DNA of 53,414 nt from JAYFNU01 sp964460755 (GCA_964460755.1 CAYWQL010000011.1:1-53414); one strand, 5' to 3'. Counted from the stretch's first letter, positions 8,544 through 17,699 are shown. Numbers and translations are program-made. Notes: generated by a model not told the origin, from the sequence alone.

Positions 8544-9857
8544 ATGGTAAAGAGAACAATTTCAACTTTATTTTGTCTGGCTTTGGCGGCGACGGTGCTT
8601 GTTCTTCCGGCTTTCGCCGAAAACGATTACGGCTTTGATATTGAACCGAGCTCCCGATGCGTGTATTTCGTCTGCGAGGACACGGGGCAGGTGATTTATG
8701 AGAAAAACGCAGAGGAGGAAATCACTCCAGCGTCGACGACGAAAATTATGTCGGCCGCGCTTGCGATGACGCTATGCGAGGATTTAGATAATACGATTGT
8801 GACCGTGCCCGACGGAATTTGGAATGAGTTTGACGGAATAGATGTTTCCTGTGTGCCGCTTACGGGCGGCGAGCAGCTCTCGATGAGAGATTTGATTTAC
8901 TGTATGCTTATTCCCTCGGCAAACGAGGCGGCGAGTACCGTCGCAAGCTATTTTGGCTACGACGAATTTGTACGGCTTATGAACGAAAAGGCGGCGGAGC
9001 TTGGGTGTACTCATACCCACTTCACCAACCCCCACGGAGTTTTTACCGACAACCATTATACAAGCGCGCACGATATGTACCTCATAACCGAATGGGCGCT
9101 GTCTGTGCCGGGCTTTTGGGATATGACCCAGCTTAGCTCCTACACCCTTCCCGCAACCAACAAGAGCGAAGCGCGGGAGCTTATTGCCACGAATAAGATG
9201 CAGGAGCCGACGAGCGGATATTATACTTCCTATATAAAGGGAATAAAGACGGGAACGCTCAATTCGGGAAGATATCTTGTTTCGGCGGCGGAAAAGAACG
9301 GAATGACCTATGTGCTCGTTGCGCTGGGCTCGTCTATGGATACCGACACAAGAATTTGGGGCGCAGGGAACTCGATTTTTACCGACACGCGGCTTATATA
9401 CGATTGGGCGTTCAATAATCTTACCCTTACCTCGGCAATAAACGATATCACCCCCGTGACCGAAATAAAGGTTCACTACGCCTCAAAAAAGGACAGCCTG
9501 CTGTTGTATCCGAGCGAGGACATATACGTCGTCACCAACAAGAACACAAAAGAAGAGCCGACGGTTGAGTTTGTGCCGACGGTTCCAAAGGATATAAACG
9601 CTCCTATATCTCAGGGCGACGTTATCGGCGAAGCGGAGGTTATTTATAACGGCGTGAGTATCGGAACGGTGCCGCTTGCTTCGCGTGAAACGGTCGAGTT
9701 CAGCCGCTTTGCCTTCATTATGGAAAACCTTTCGAAAATCCTTTCGTCGACGACGGCGAAGATAATTTATGCGATAATTCTTGTCGTCGTGGTATTTTAT
9801 GTGTGGTATATGAGAGTGCTTGTTTTAAGAAAGAGAAAAAAGCGAAAAAAGAGATAA
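8544..9857 (+). CDS. dacF: D-alanyl-D-alanine carboxypeptidase (PBP5/DacF type)
   Basis: Low-molecular-weight penicillin-binding protein that trims the terminal D-Ala of peptidoglycan stem peptides outside the membrane. The 437-residue product has a signal peptide ending LPAFA (about 1-25). The catalytic triads are all present: SxxK as STTK (about 65), SxN as SAN in IPSANEAAS (about 128), and KTG in GIKTGTLNSG (about 237). A C-terminal membrane helix (about 408-428) with a very basic tail (LRKRKKRKKR) replaces the usual amphipathic anchor. It starts 16 nt after recG, with AGAGGT 8 nt before the ATG. The symbol is by family resemblance (dacA, dacB or dacF would fit equally). Confidence 0.9.
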   Translation: MVKRTISTLFCLALAATVLVLPAFAENDYGFDIEPSSRCVYFVCEDTGQVIYEKNAEEEITPASTTKIMSAALAMTLCEDLDNTIVTVPDGIWNEFDGIDVSCVPLTGGEQLSMRDLIYCMLIPSANEAASTVASYFGYDEFVRLMNEKAAELGCTHTHFTNPHGVFTDNHYTSAHDMYLITEWALSVPGFWDMTQLSSYTLPATNKSEARELIATNKMQEPTSGYYTSYIKGIKTGTLNSGRYLVSAAEKNGMTYVLVALGSSMDTDTRIWGAGNSIFTDTRLIYDWAFNNLTLTSAINDITPVTEIKVHYASKKDSLLLYPSEDIYVVTNKNTKEEPTVEFVPTVPKDINAPISQGDVIGEAEVIYNGVSIGTVPLASRETVEFSRFAFIMENLSKILSSTTAKIIYAIILVVVVFYVWYMRVLVLRKRKKRKKR

Positions 9858-9870
9858 AGATATGAAAAAA

Positions 9871-9903
9871 GACGCTTGCAAAACGCAAGCGTCTTTATTT
9901 TTT
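9871..9903. terminator. Bidirectional intrinsic terminator
   Basis: A 9-bp perfect inverted repeat (9871-9879 and 9885-9893) with a T-run on the forward side and an A-run on the other. It lies between two converging genes, the carboxypeptidase and the acidic-tail membrane protein, and can serve both. Confidence 0.85.
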
Positions 9904-9905
9904 AA

Positions 9906-11138
9906 TTATTCCTCGCTGTCTTCGTCGTCTGCCGACCTGCGGCGACCGAACAGGGAACGCTTTTTTGTGCCGCGGACTTCTTCATCTTCGTCGTCCTCGT
10001 CATCTTCCTCGTCTTCGTNNNNNNNNNNNNNNNNNNNNNNNNNNNNNNNNNNNNNNNNNNNNNNNNNNNNNNNNNNNNNNNNNNNNNNNNNNNNNNNNNN
10101 NNNNNNNNNNNNNNNNNNCTCGTCTTCGTCGGTTTCTTCTATTTGCGCTTTGCGACTTTTTTGGGAACGTCTTTTTGCGCGAGGAGCTTCTTCATCTTCC
10201 TCGTCCTCATCATAGTCGTCGTAGCTGTCCTCAGCCTCAAGCTTTGGAATGGCGACGCTGTGTGGACTTTCACCGTGGATTTCTGGGCCCGAAATGACGA
10301 CATTATATTTATGCGAGCCTTTTTCGAGAACAACGACGTCGCTGTCGATACCAAGGTCGCTGAGCATATCCTCGTCAAGCTCATCCTCAATATAAACCTG
10401 CGAACGCTTGGCTGAATTTGTGAAAAGCCACACGAGCGAAATCGCGATAATTACCACCGAGATAAGCAAAAGGCTCGGAATGCCAAAGGAGAAAACCCCA
10501 TCAATTCCCGCGGAAAGAGCTTCGAGCGAAACGGCTTCGAAAAACCCTTGCTTATAGATGTAAAACGAAAGACCCAAGCCAATGACAAGAACCGAAAGGC
10601 TTACAGCGAATTTCTTGTTTATCGTCGTCGAAATAGCCATGGGAAGTATAAGCAGGTCGACGATAAACGCAAGGGCAATTATCACAAGCTTGACGACAAA
10701 GCCAATCGACGACGAGCTAAAGGAGAAAAGGGTGAACGAGCCTAACGCCATAATTAAGACGAAGCCGATAACGAACGAGAGTATCGACGAGCCGAGCCCG
10801 ACAAGCAGGCGGTTGACGACGATAGAATTTGTGCTTATGCCAAGCTTTGAAAACAGATACCAGCGATTGTTGGATATTCCGTCAAGGCAGAGCAACGACG
10901 GGAAGAAGAACATCGCGAGAATTATCATAACAAGCGACGAGGCTGTGTAAACATACGCTACACCGGCCATTTCGCTGTAAATAAACTGTGCAACCACAAA
11001 GGAAAAATAGGGGCTGTATCGCTTGAGAATACTCACGACGCCGAAGGCGACGGCGGCAAGGATAAAGCCGTAAAAGACGTTGTAGCCGAACGTGGCTCTA
11101 TAACGCTTTGCAAAAAGCTTACAAAGAGATGAACTCAT
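9906..11138 (-). CDS. Membrane protein with ABC-permease-like body and acidic tail (interrupted by assembly gap)
   Basis: I do not recognise the exact family. The first ~265 residues hold about six membrane helices (starting NVFYGFILAAVAFGVV near residue 20) in an arrangement like ABC-2 type permeases. A cytoplasmic tail then runs to the end, dominated by Asp/Glu blocks mixed with basic islands (AKRRSQKSRK, KKRSLFGRRRS). The tail contains the 100-N gap, so true length and sequence are unknown; both flanks are acidic in the same frame. The start ATG overlaps the stop of the upstream gene (ATGA), with GAGGA just before it. That tight coupling to an ABC-ATPase-like gene supports one complex. Function unknown. 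Confidence 0.7.
   Translation of the reverse strand: MSSSLCKLFAKRYRATFGYNVFYGFILAAVAFGVVSILKRYSPYFSFVVAQFIYSEMAGVAYVYTASSLVMIILAMFFFPSLLCLDGISNNRWYLFSKLGISTNSIVVNRLLVGLGSSILSFVIGFVLIMALGSFTLFSFSSSSIGFVVKLVIIALAFIVDLLILPMAISTTINKKFAVSLSVLVIGLGLSFYIYKQGFFEAVSLEALSAGIDGVFSFGIPSLLLISVVIIAISLVWLFTNSAKRSQVYIEDELDEDMLSDLGIDSDVVVLEKGSHKYNVVISGPEIHGESPHSVAIPKLEAEDSYDDYDEDEEDEEAPRAKRRSQKSRKAQIEETDEDEXXXXXXXXXXXXXXXXXXXXXXXXXXXXXXXXXXEDEEDDEDDEDEEVRGTKKRSLFGRRRSADDEDSEE
10019..10118. other. Assembly gap (100 N)
   Basis: Exactly 100 undetermined bases sit inside the codons for the acidic tail of the membrane protein. The round number suggests a scaffold join of unknown real size. The flanks are repetitive TCTTCG/TCCTCG-type sequence (Glu/Asp codons on the reverse strand), which probably broke the assembly. 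Confidence 0.97.
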
Positions 11139-13564
11139 ATTCCTCTAAGCGCCTCCTTAGATGCAATTTCGAAGGATTTTTCGTCGAGCACTATTGACCG
11201 ATGGTCGGCTCCGTGCCTTATGGCATCCTTAAGAAGAACCTCAAGATTAATGTCTCCCTCGTGCTTTCTTAAAAGGTAGACGAGGTTTCCGTTAGTCATC
11301 GCAGAAACGTTGGGGTGATTTTTCACGAAAAATTCGACTGTTTCGTCGGGCGAAGAGCTTGTAAAGGACATAATTCCCAAACAGTATTTATCAAGAAAAC
11401 CCTTATAGCTGCCGTCATACACGATTTGACCGCTTCTGATGGCGATAACTCGGTTTGCAACCACGCTCATAAGGTGGTCTGAGCAACTCGATAAAAGAAT
11501 GCCCTTGCCTTCCTTGACAAGCTTTGCGAACACTCGGCGCGCAATCATGTCGTCCGAATGGGTGACCTTAAACTCTGGGTCGTTGATAATAAGACAGCCG
11601 ATATACGGGTTGAGCGCGGCGGAAACCGCCATAAGCATAATGCGCTTGTTGTGGGAAAGCTCTTTGGTGTTAAGCTCTGCGATATCGCCCATTCCAAGCT
11701 GGGAAATAAGTATGCCGAGAACCTCCTCCGGGTCGTCCTCCTCGTCGCAGAATTCGACGTTTCTAAGCGAAAAGAGAAGATAATCCATACAGGTCATATC
11801 GAGCGGGAGCATAGCGTCGCTGCCGATATAAAGTATTTCGCGGTCGTAACCGTCCTCGGTTTCGCTTGTTTCGATGTTCTCGCTTTGATAGTCGGCAAGC
11901 TCGCCTATAGCCTTTGAAAGGGCGTAGCTCGCGAGTTTAACGTCACTTACTAAAGCGGTACAGCTTCCGTCGCGCACCGAAACGGTGACGTTGTCGTACA
12001 TAAGATAGGGCTGACCGCCGTTTTTGAGAAGATAATATTCCGCGCTTAAGCCTGTCGCTTTAAGGCAAAGGGTCTTGCGTTCGGGCGCAAGGTTGTTGTC
12101 GGTAAATATACGATTATAGCTGTTCGCGAGAACCGAACGGCTCATTTCCTCGGCAATTTTAAAGACCTCTTCGGTATTCTGGGGCTCGTCTACCGTTTGA
12201 CCGAAGCCGTTTGCGACGCGCTCGATAGCCTTGGCGACCGTTTCGTCTTCGCTCGGCTTAAAGGGAGTTTGCTCGTCCTGCTCGTCGGTCGTTTTTTGAA
12301 ATTCGGAAAAAGCGTTCGAGATATCGGGGAAGCTATCCTCGGGAGCGTTGCTTTCTTGGTTAGCCGTTTCGATTTTGTTTTCAACAGTTTCTTCCGTAAT
12401 CTGAGGAGAGAAGGATGCGAAGCCTGCGAACTGGGGCACGGCAGCCTTTTCCTCTTGGGCAGGGGCGGCTTCAAACTGCTCGTCAATAACCTCCGGAACC
12501 GATTGCCGTTCCGGTTCTTCGGGGGAAAGCTCTATTGGCTGAGGTTGTTCATATTTCGGTTGCTCATACTGCGGCTGCGCCTGTTGGGGGGGCTGATAGT
12601 GAGGTTGCTCATACTGCGACTGCTCCTGTTGGGGCGGTTGATAGTGAGGTTGCTCATACTGCGACTGCTCCTGTTGGGGCGGTTGATAGTGAGGTTGCTC
12701 ATACCGCGGCTGTTCCTGTTGGGGCGGCTGATACTGAGACTCCTCATACTGTGGCTGAGAATAGGAAGGCTCATATGTTGTCGCCGCGGAGGGGCGCTCG
12801 GGAGCGAATGTCCGCGTAAAGGAATTTTCCGTTTGATTATTTGTATAGCCGCCATAGGGCGCGCTGTATTGCTGAGCGCCAAACTGCGGCTCTGGCTGTT
12901 GCGGCTCGGCGTAATTGTACGAAGGCTCATACTGCGGTACGCTCGTCTCTTCCTTTGGCTCGGCGGTATAAGAGGGGGTTTCAAAAGACGAGGGAAGGTC
13001 AAAGGAATATCGCGAGGTTGACGTGGACTCGCTCGCCGCGCTCGGCGTATAGCTATCGGAAAAATCATATTTCGGCGGCTCGTACGCGGGTGTCGATGGT
13101 ACATATGGGGTATATGCGGGCTGTTCGTCGAGCTTCGGAGAATAGGGAACAAAGGGCTCTTCGTAGGCGGGCGCAGGGTTGTATGCACCACTCTGCGGAT
13201 AAGCCGCGTTGTTTTGATAGTCGCCGTAGCCTGTTGCGGGTGAATAGGCGCCGAAATCGTTCGTCGGCTTGTAGCCGTAGCTTTGCTCGTAGCCCGTTGC
13301 GGGCGCGGAATAATCGTTCGTGCCGTACTGGGAGGCGGCGGTTTGCGGAGCATAGCCGTTATAGGCGGACGGCGAAGATGAAAAGCTGTCGGCATAACCC
13401 TGAGAATATGAATTGGGCGCACCGCCGTTCATATAGTCGTTAGGATACTGCTCTGCTTCGACGTTTACACCGGCGGGCGTATATCCGTTAAAAGGCTTGC
13501 GTTCCTCCGTGTCGGGAGTATACGGATACTGCCGCATATTTGAATTGTAAAAATTATCAGCCAT
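11135..13564 (-). CDS. Degenerate ABC-ATPase-like protein with Pro/Gln/Tyr-rich N-terminal region
   Basis: About 809 residues. The first ~370 are low-complexity and probably disordered, rich in Pro, Tyr, Gln, Ser and Glu, with four tandem 15-residue repeats (QYEQPHYQPPQQEQS type). The last ~310 follow the layout of an ABC transporter ATPase (DNVTVSVRDGS at the start, NRVIAIRSGQIVYDGSYKGF near the end). Every nucleotide-binding motif looks lost: Walker A reads SDVKLASYA, the signature LSGGQ reads LSHNK, Walker B plus Glu reads LIINDPE, and the switch His reads SSCSD. I chose the ATG at 13564 (AAGGGG upstream). A longer frame from a TTG at 13600 would begin inside the -10 box, before the transcript starts. 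Function unknown. Confidence 0.75.
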   Translation of the reverse strand: MADNFYNSNMRQYPYTPDTEERKPFNGYTPAGVNVEAEQYPNDYMNGGAPNSYSQGYADSFSSSPSAYNGYAPQTAASQYGTNDYSAPATGYEQSYGYKPTNDFGAYSPATGYGDYQNNAAYPQSGAYNPAPAYEEPFVPYSPKLDEQPAYTPYVPSTPAYEPPKYDFSDSYTPSAASESTSTSRYSFDLPSSFETPSYTAEPKEETSVPQYEPSYNYAEPQQPEPQFGAQQYSAPYGGYTNNQTENSFTRTFAPERPSAATTYEPSYSQPQYEESQYQPPQQEQPRYEQPHYQPPQQEQSQYEQPHYQPPQQEQSQYEQPHYQPPQQAQPQYEQPKYEQPQPIELSPEEPERQSVPEVIDEQFEAAPAQEEKAAVPQFAGFASFSPQITEETVENKIETANQESNAPEDSFPDISNAFSEFQKTTDEQDEQTPFKPSEDETVAKAIERVANGFGQTVDEPQNTEEVFKIAEEMSRSVLANSYNRIFTDNNLAPERKTLCLKATGLSAEYYLLKNGGQPYLMYDNVTVSVRDGSCTALVSDVKLASYALSKAIGELADYQSENIETSETEDGYDREILYIGSDAMLPLDMTCMDYLLFSLRNVEFCDEEDDPEEVLGILISQLGMGDIAELNTKELSHNKRIMLMAVSAALNPYIGCLIINDPEFKVTHSDDMIARRVFAKLVKEGKGILLSSCSDHLMSVVANRVIAIRSGQIVYDGSYKGFLDKYCLGIMSFTSSSPDETVEFFVKNHPNVSAMTNGNLVYLLRKHEGDINLEVLLKDAIRHGADHRSIVLDEKSFEIASKEALRGI
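12558..12737 (-). repeat. Four 45-bp tandem coding repeats
   Basis: Four adjacent 45-bp units (12558, 12603, 12648, 12693) encode 15-residue QYEQPHYQPPQQEQS-like repeats in the N-terminal region of the ABC-like protein. Units two and three are almost identical in DNA. Degenerate copies flank the array. Such arrays change copy number easily and may be misassembled. Confidence 0.9.
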
Positions 13565-13599
13565 CAAGTAACCCCTTCTTGAAGAATACTTATTGCACA

Positions 13600-13628
13600 A
13601 TTATAGCATACTTTTTTATTACTTTTCA
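13600..13628 (-). promoter_or_regulatory. Sigma-A promoter of the degenerate ABC operon
   Basis: On the reverse strand TTGAAA (13623-13628), an 18-nt spacer and TATAAT (13600-13605) with an extended TGC just before it. Transcription would begin near 13593, about 30 nt before the chosen ATG. This supports the short start. Confidence 0.8.
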
Positions 13629-13720
13629 ATTATTATTAATGTGTATTTACTGTTTTATTTTATATATAATATACAAAGAACCTAACGGTTAACCAAGTTG
13701 ACGGTAAAAGAGGAAATATT

Positions 13721-13749
13721 TTGTATAGTAAGCACAATGGTGGTATAAT
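13721..13749 (+). promoter_or_regulatory. Promoter of the DUF1893 gene
   Basis: TTGTAT (13721-13726), 17-nt spacer, perfect TATAAT (13744-13749), ending 29 nt before the ATG. Confidence 0.7.
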
Positions 13750-13778
13750 AGACCTCAATAACAAAAGCAGGTAAAAAT

Positions 13779-14204
13779 ATGTTAAAACAAGCAATAAAAA
13801 CACTCGATGAACAGGGCTGCTCGGTCGCCGTAATCACACAAGAGGGTAAGACCTTTACCGACAACGGGACGAGCGTTCGCCCGCTTTACAGAATCTATTT
13901 GAGCCACAAGGACGAGATGAAGGGAGCTTCGGTTGCGGATAAGGTAATCGGTCGTGCGGCGGCGTGCATTCTGGTGAGCGCTCGGGTGAAAGAAGCGTTC
14001 GCCTACATTGTCAGCCGCGACGCGCTGAGGCTTCTTCAAGCGAACGGAATTGACGCTGAATACAGCCTGCTTGTCGACAGAATTGAAAACAGAACGAAAA
14101 CGGATATGTGCCCGATGGAAAAGCGAATTTTCGGTTGCGACGACGTTGAGGAGTGTATAAGGCGAATTGACGAGTTTATAAAAACGGTGAAATATAACGG
14201 GTAA
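13779..14204 (+). CDS. DUF1893 domain protein (TM1506-like)
   Basis: The 141-residue product resembles the DUF1893 family (Thermotoga TM1506 type), which has a cytidine-deaminase-like fold but no established activity. Recognisable stretches are an N-terminal SVAVITQEGKTF, then GTSVRPLYRIY, then GASVADKVIGRAAACILV (about residues 48-65), and a C-terminal MCPMEKRI with one conserved-looking Cys. I see no classical deaminase zinc set (HAE plus PCxxC). It is a single-gene unit with its own promoter and a terminator shared with addA. The ribosome site (GCAGGT) is modest. Function not established. Confidence 0.75.
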   Translation: MLKQAIKTLDEQGCSVAVITQEGKTFTDNGTSVRPLYRIYLSHKDEMKGASVADKVIGRAAACILVSARVKEAFAYIVSRDALRLLQANGIDAEYSLLVDRIENRTKTDMCPMEKRIFGCDDVEECIRRIDEFIKTVKYNG

Positions 14205-14206
14205 TT

Positions 14207-14238
14207 AAAATCCCTCGACCTTATGTCGAGGGATTTTT
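14207..14238. terminator. Bidirectional intrinsic terminator
   Basis: A 13-bp perfect inverted repeat (14207-14219 and 14225-14237) with A-rich and T-rich edges stands between the converging DUF1893 gene and addA. Its last base touches the addA stop codon. Confidence 0.88.
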
Positions 14239-17200
14239 TAAAGCTTAATTGCTTTTTCAAGATGGAAGGAATATATAACGACCTCTTTAATTGGAACGTT
14301 AAGCTGTTTTTTAAGGGTGCGCTCATACAGCAAAAGCTGAGATTTATATCGTTCTATAAGCTGTTCGGGGCGTTCGACTCTGTCGGATTTATAGTCGATA
14401 AGGGTCGCGCCGTTCTCTTCGATAAGGATGCAGTCGGCTATACCCTGAACGAGAACGGGAGCGTCGACGCCGTCGGGAAGCGAGAGAATATCCCGCGCGC
14501 TTATCGTGTCAATAAAGGCATATTCGCGAAGACATTTTTTCGCCGAAACGACCCGCTGACCAAGCTCGCTTTTGAAAAAAGCCTCAAGCCGAGTTTTGCT
14601 TATTTCCTTGGCGGATATGGGGTCTAAATATTCGTTTTCGACAAGGCGGGCGAGCTCATCGTCAACCGATTTTGCCGCGGCGGCATAGTCGGCAAGCTGC
14701 ATAAAAAGATGTATCGTCGTTCCCTTTTCCGCGCCTGACGCGGCTTTTCGAGAAAAAACGGGGGTGTAAATCGGGGATGAGTCACCTTTTTTTGAAATAT
14801 CGCTGACCGACAGCTTGGTAGGAACGGCAGAAAGGGCGGCGTTTTTATAAGTGAACGAGAGCCTTTGCTCGATTTGGGCAAGAAGGCGTTGGTCGGGCTT
14901 TTCGTCTGCACTTTCGCCTATAACGGTTTGTGCTTTTTCGTATTTCCGACCGATAACAACCTTAATAAAGTCGCACAACGCTTCGCCCGTTTTTACCGCC
15001 AACGCCATTTTTTCAGGATATTGATTTAGTAAGCTAAGAAGTATCCACGAAAGATAGTCGCTTAACGAATTGACGATAAAGGGGTCGATTTTTTCACGCG
15101 AAGCTTTTGAGAAAAGCTTTTCTATTCGTTCCTCGGGCTTTTCGAGCGCGGCGGTTACGATAACCTTTTGCTTTGCCCTCGTAAGCGCGACATACAGCAC
15201 CCGCATTTCCTCGCTTCGCGTGCTTTGCGCCGACGAAAGCGCAAGAGCCGAATAGCCGAGCGTTCTTTTAGTATAAAAAGAAATTCCGTCGTCTAAAACG
15301 AGCTTTCGCCTTAGCCCCGCGTAAAGGCTTGTGCTGAAAAGAAGCGGGCTGTCGCTGCTGTCCTGAAAATTAAAGCGTTTGTCGCTGTCGGCAAGGATAA
15401 CGATGTTCCATTCCAAGCCCTTAGCCTTGTGTACGGATATAATTGAAACGGCGTCGCTCGGCGGAGAAAAAACGTCGGAAACGGGGCTTTTCCCCTGCTT
15501 TATCGCGCGTTGGCATACGGCAAGAAACTGGGAAAGCGAGACCTTCGTGCCGTTTTGAAAGCTGTTTGCGTAGTCGACGAGAAGCCGAAGATTATTCTGC
15601 CGTTTTTCGATTTCGCTTCCGGCGGTAAGAAGCACCTCGGCGTCGGTTTCGTCAAGTGCAAGACGTACCGTTTCAGCAAGACCAAGTGCCTTTGCGCCGT
15701 TTTGAAGCGCGGTTATTGTTTTGGCGAAGCTCTTGAATTTTTCCTCCTCGCTCGTCAGGACAAGGGAATAAAAGGGTGCGGGCTTGTCGCGGGAGCGAAG
15801 GGACAAAAGCTCGTCCTCGGAAAAGCCGAAGAGGGGTGAAAGCATAACCGAAATAAGCGCAAGGTCGCGCCGAGGGTTGTCGATAATTTGAAGAAGGGAC
15901 ATAGCCACGGCGATTTCGCTGTTAAGAAAAAAGTTGTCCGACGTGTCAGTCCAAGCGCGGACGCCGCGTTCGTCGAGCGCTTCGCGAAAGGCGTTCGCCT
16001 TATTTCGCGGCGAACGAAGAAGAACGCAGAAATCCCCCGCGTTGCAGGGACGAGAAACTCCGTTTTCCTCGATTTCATAGCCGTCGTTTATCATTTGAGA
16101 AATAAGCGAGGCGACATATTTCGGCTCGTCGTCTTTTTCCTGCGCCCTTGCGATATGAAGCTCAAGCCCCGTTTTTTCAAATCGTGAGGAGCCGCTGAAG
16201 GGGATGAGCTCTTCGCCGTCGTCATAGTTTGTGCCTCCCGCTTTTTTTGTCATAATCGGGCGAAAAACGGCGTTTACGGCGTCGATAACCGAGCTGCTGC
16301 TTCGAAAGTTTTCCGAAAGCATTATCCTTTTCGGGTAGAGCCCCGCCTCGTCGGGATAGCACATTTCGCGCCGCCGAACGAAGATTTCCGGTTCGGCGCG
16401 ACGAAAGCTGTATATGCTTTGTTTTACGTCGCCGACGAAGAAAAGATTTTTTTCTTCTCGTGAGACGAGTTTAAAAATAAGGTCTTGAATTTCGTTGGTG
16501 TCCTGATATTCGTCAACCAAGATAAAGTCGAAGCGGGCGGCTATCTCGTCGGAAAGCTCGCTCGGACTGCCGTCCTCGCGGCACAAAAGCCGAAGCGTTA
16601 GCCTTTCAAGGTCGGAAAACTCAAAAACGCGGCGGCGAAGCTTTTCGTTAAAAAGCCGCTCGCCGAAAAGTCGGTTTGCGCCGAAGAGAATTTCGACCGC
16701 GTTAAGGGTTTCGGCGCATTCGCTTATGTATTCCTCCTGCGAACAAATAAACACCGAGCCCTTTAGTTTTTTGAAAACGTCCTTGATTTCCTCGCGAAGG
16801 GCTTTCGCAAGACTTTTCAGCTCCTCGTTAGCGTTTCGACCGCCCGAAAGAGACTTGTGAGCGAATCCGTCGAGTTCATTTTTTATTCCGTTCCAGTTTT
16901 TTGCCGAAGCAAGGGCTGAAAGACGGTTTATTTCGTCAAGGTCGCCCGTTATGGCGGCGGCGTATCCGTCGAGCTCTTCGTCGTCTGAGCAAACCGAAAG
17001 AGCCTCGACGGCGAAGTCCTTTGCCGAGAGGAGGGCGTCGTTCGCGAACGAGAAAAGCATTTCGCCCATACGGCTTTCCGTTATGGCTTTTTTGCTTTTT
17101 AGCTCGTCTATACATTCTTTCTCCCACCTCTCGGGAAAGGCTAAATTCGTTTCGAAATCGAAAAGCTTAAGTATAAGCTCCGACGTGTCCCTGTCCGAGC

Positions 17201-17699
17201 GGGAGCGCCCGAAAAGCTCGGACAGCTCCTTGATTTTGCCGTTCTCGTCGGCGTACATTTCGCTGAGCGTTTCCTCGATAGCCGCCGCTTTTATCGTCGA
17301 CGCGGTAAGCTCGTCGCAAATAGAAAAATCGGGCGGTATTTCAAGAAGACTGAAATACTCCTTCAAGAGCGAGGAGCAAAAGGCGTGAACGGTGCTTATG
17401 GACGCACGCTTAAGAAGAAGATTTTGGCGACGAAGAAAGCGGTTGGCGGGGTCAAGAGAAATACGCTTTTCAAGCGCGGCGCGAAGCCGCGCGGCGACAT
17501 TGGCGGCGGCGGCGTTCGTAAAGGTGACCGCCAAAAATCTGTCGGCGGGCGTGGGCTTTTTTTCGTCGGTTATTATGGAGACGATACGCTCGACCAAAAC
17601 AGTCGTTTTTCCGCTTCCCGCGGCGGCGGAAACGAGCACTGCGCCGTCGGTCGAGCGAATGGCGCTTTGCTGGCTTGCCGTCCATTTTGTTTCGCTCAT
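14238..17699 (-). CDS. addA: ATP-dependent helicase/nuclease subunit A
   Basis: Helicase-nuclease subunit of AddAB, which resects double-strand breaks and loads RecA. The 1153-residue product has the UvrD-type motifs in order: a Q-motif region (WTASQQSAI), Walker A SAAAGSGKTT (about 25-34), motif II DEYQDTN (about 400), the VHKAKGLEW motif, and motif VI VALTRAKQK. The C-terminal nuclease has the metal-binding DYKSD (about 1115). Length is normal, around 1150-1250. Its start overlaps the addB stop by 4 nt, as expected for a coupled addB-addA pair. The stop lies at the edge of the shared terminator. Confidence 0.96.
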   Translation of the reverse strand: MSETKWTASQQSAIRSTDGAVLVSAAAGSGKTTVLVERIVSIITDEKKPTPADRFLAVTFTNAAAANVAARLRAALEKRISLDPANRFLRRQNLLLKRASISTVHAFCSSLLKEYFSLLEIPPDFSICDELTASTIKAAAIEETLSEMYADENGKIKELSELFGRSRSDRDTSELILKLFDFETNLAFPERWEKECIDELKSKKAITESRMGEMLFSFANDALLSAKDFAVEALSVCSDDEELDGYAAAITGDLDEINRLSALASAKNWNGIKNELDGFAHKSLSGGRNANEELKSLAKALREEIKDVFKKLKGSVFICSQEEYISECAETLNAVEILFGANRLFGERLFNEKLRRRVFEFSDLERLTLRLLCREDGSPSELSDEIAARFDFILVDEYQDTNEIQDLIFKLVSREEKNLFFVGDVKQSIYSFRRAEPEIFVRRREMCYPDEAGLYPKRIMLSENFRSSSSVIDAVNAVFRPIMTKKAGGTNYDDGEELIPFSGSSRFEKTGLELHIARAQEKDDEPKYVASLISQMINDGYEIEENGVSRPCNAGDFCVLLRSPRNKANAFREALDERGVRAWTDTSDNFFLNSEIAVAMSLLQIIDNPRRDLALISVMLSPLFGFSEDELLSLRSRDKPAPFYSLVLTSEEEKFKSFAKTITALQNGAKALGLAETVRLALDETDAEVLLTAGSEIEKRQNNLRLLVDYANSFQNGTKVSLSQFLAVCQRAIKQGKSPVSDVFSPPSDAVSIISVHKAKGLEWNIVILADSDKRFNFQDSSDSPLLFSTSLYAGLRRKLVLDDGISFYTKRTLGYSALALSSAQSTRSEEMRVLYVALTRAKQKVIVTAALEKPEERIEKLFSKASREKIDPFIVNSLSDYLSWILLSLLNQYPEKMALAVKTGEALCDFIKVVIGRKYEKAQTVIGESADEKPDQRLLAQIEQRLSFTYKNAALSAVPTKLSVSDISKKGDSSPIYTPVFSRKAASGAEKGTTIHLFMQLADYAAAAKSVDDELARLVENEYLDPISAKEISKTRLEAFFKSELGQRVVSAKKCLREYAFIDTISARDILSLPDGVDAPVLVQGIADCILIEENGATLIDYKSDRVERPEQLIERYKSQLLLYERTLKKQLNVPIKEVVIYSFHLEKAIKL

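Noticed and set aside
12558..12737. CRISPR-like repeat array
   Set aside because: The units are directly adjacent with no spacers and lie in frame inside a coding sequence.
12197..13021. Long forward open frame rich in Leu/Arg opposite the ABC-like gene
   Set aside because: It comes from reading the Gln/Pro/Tyr repeats backwards; the reverse frame has the promoter, ribosome site and operon context.
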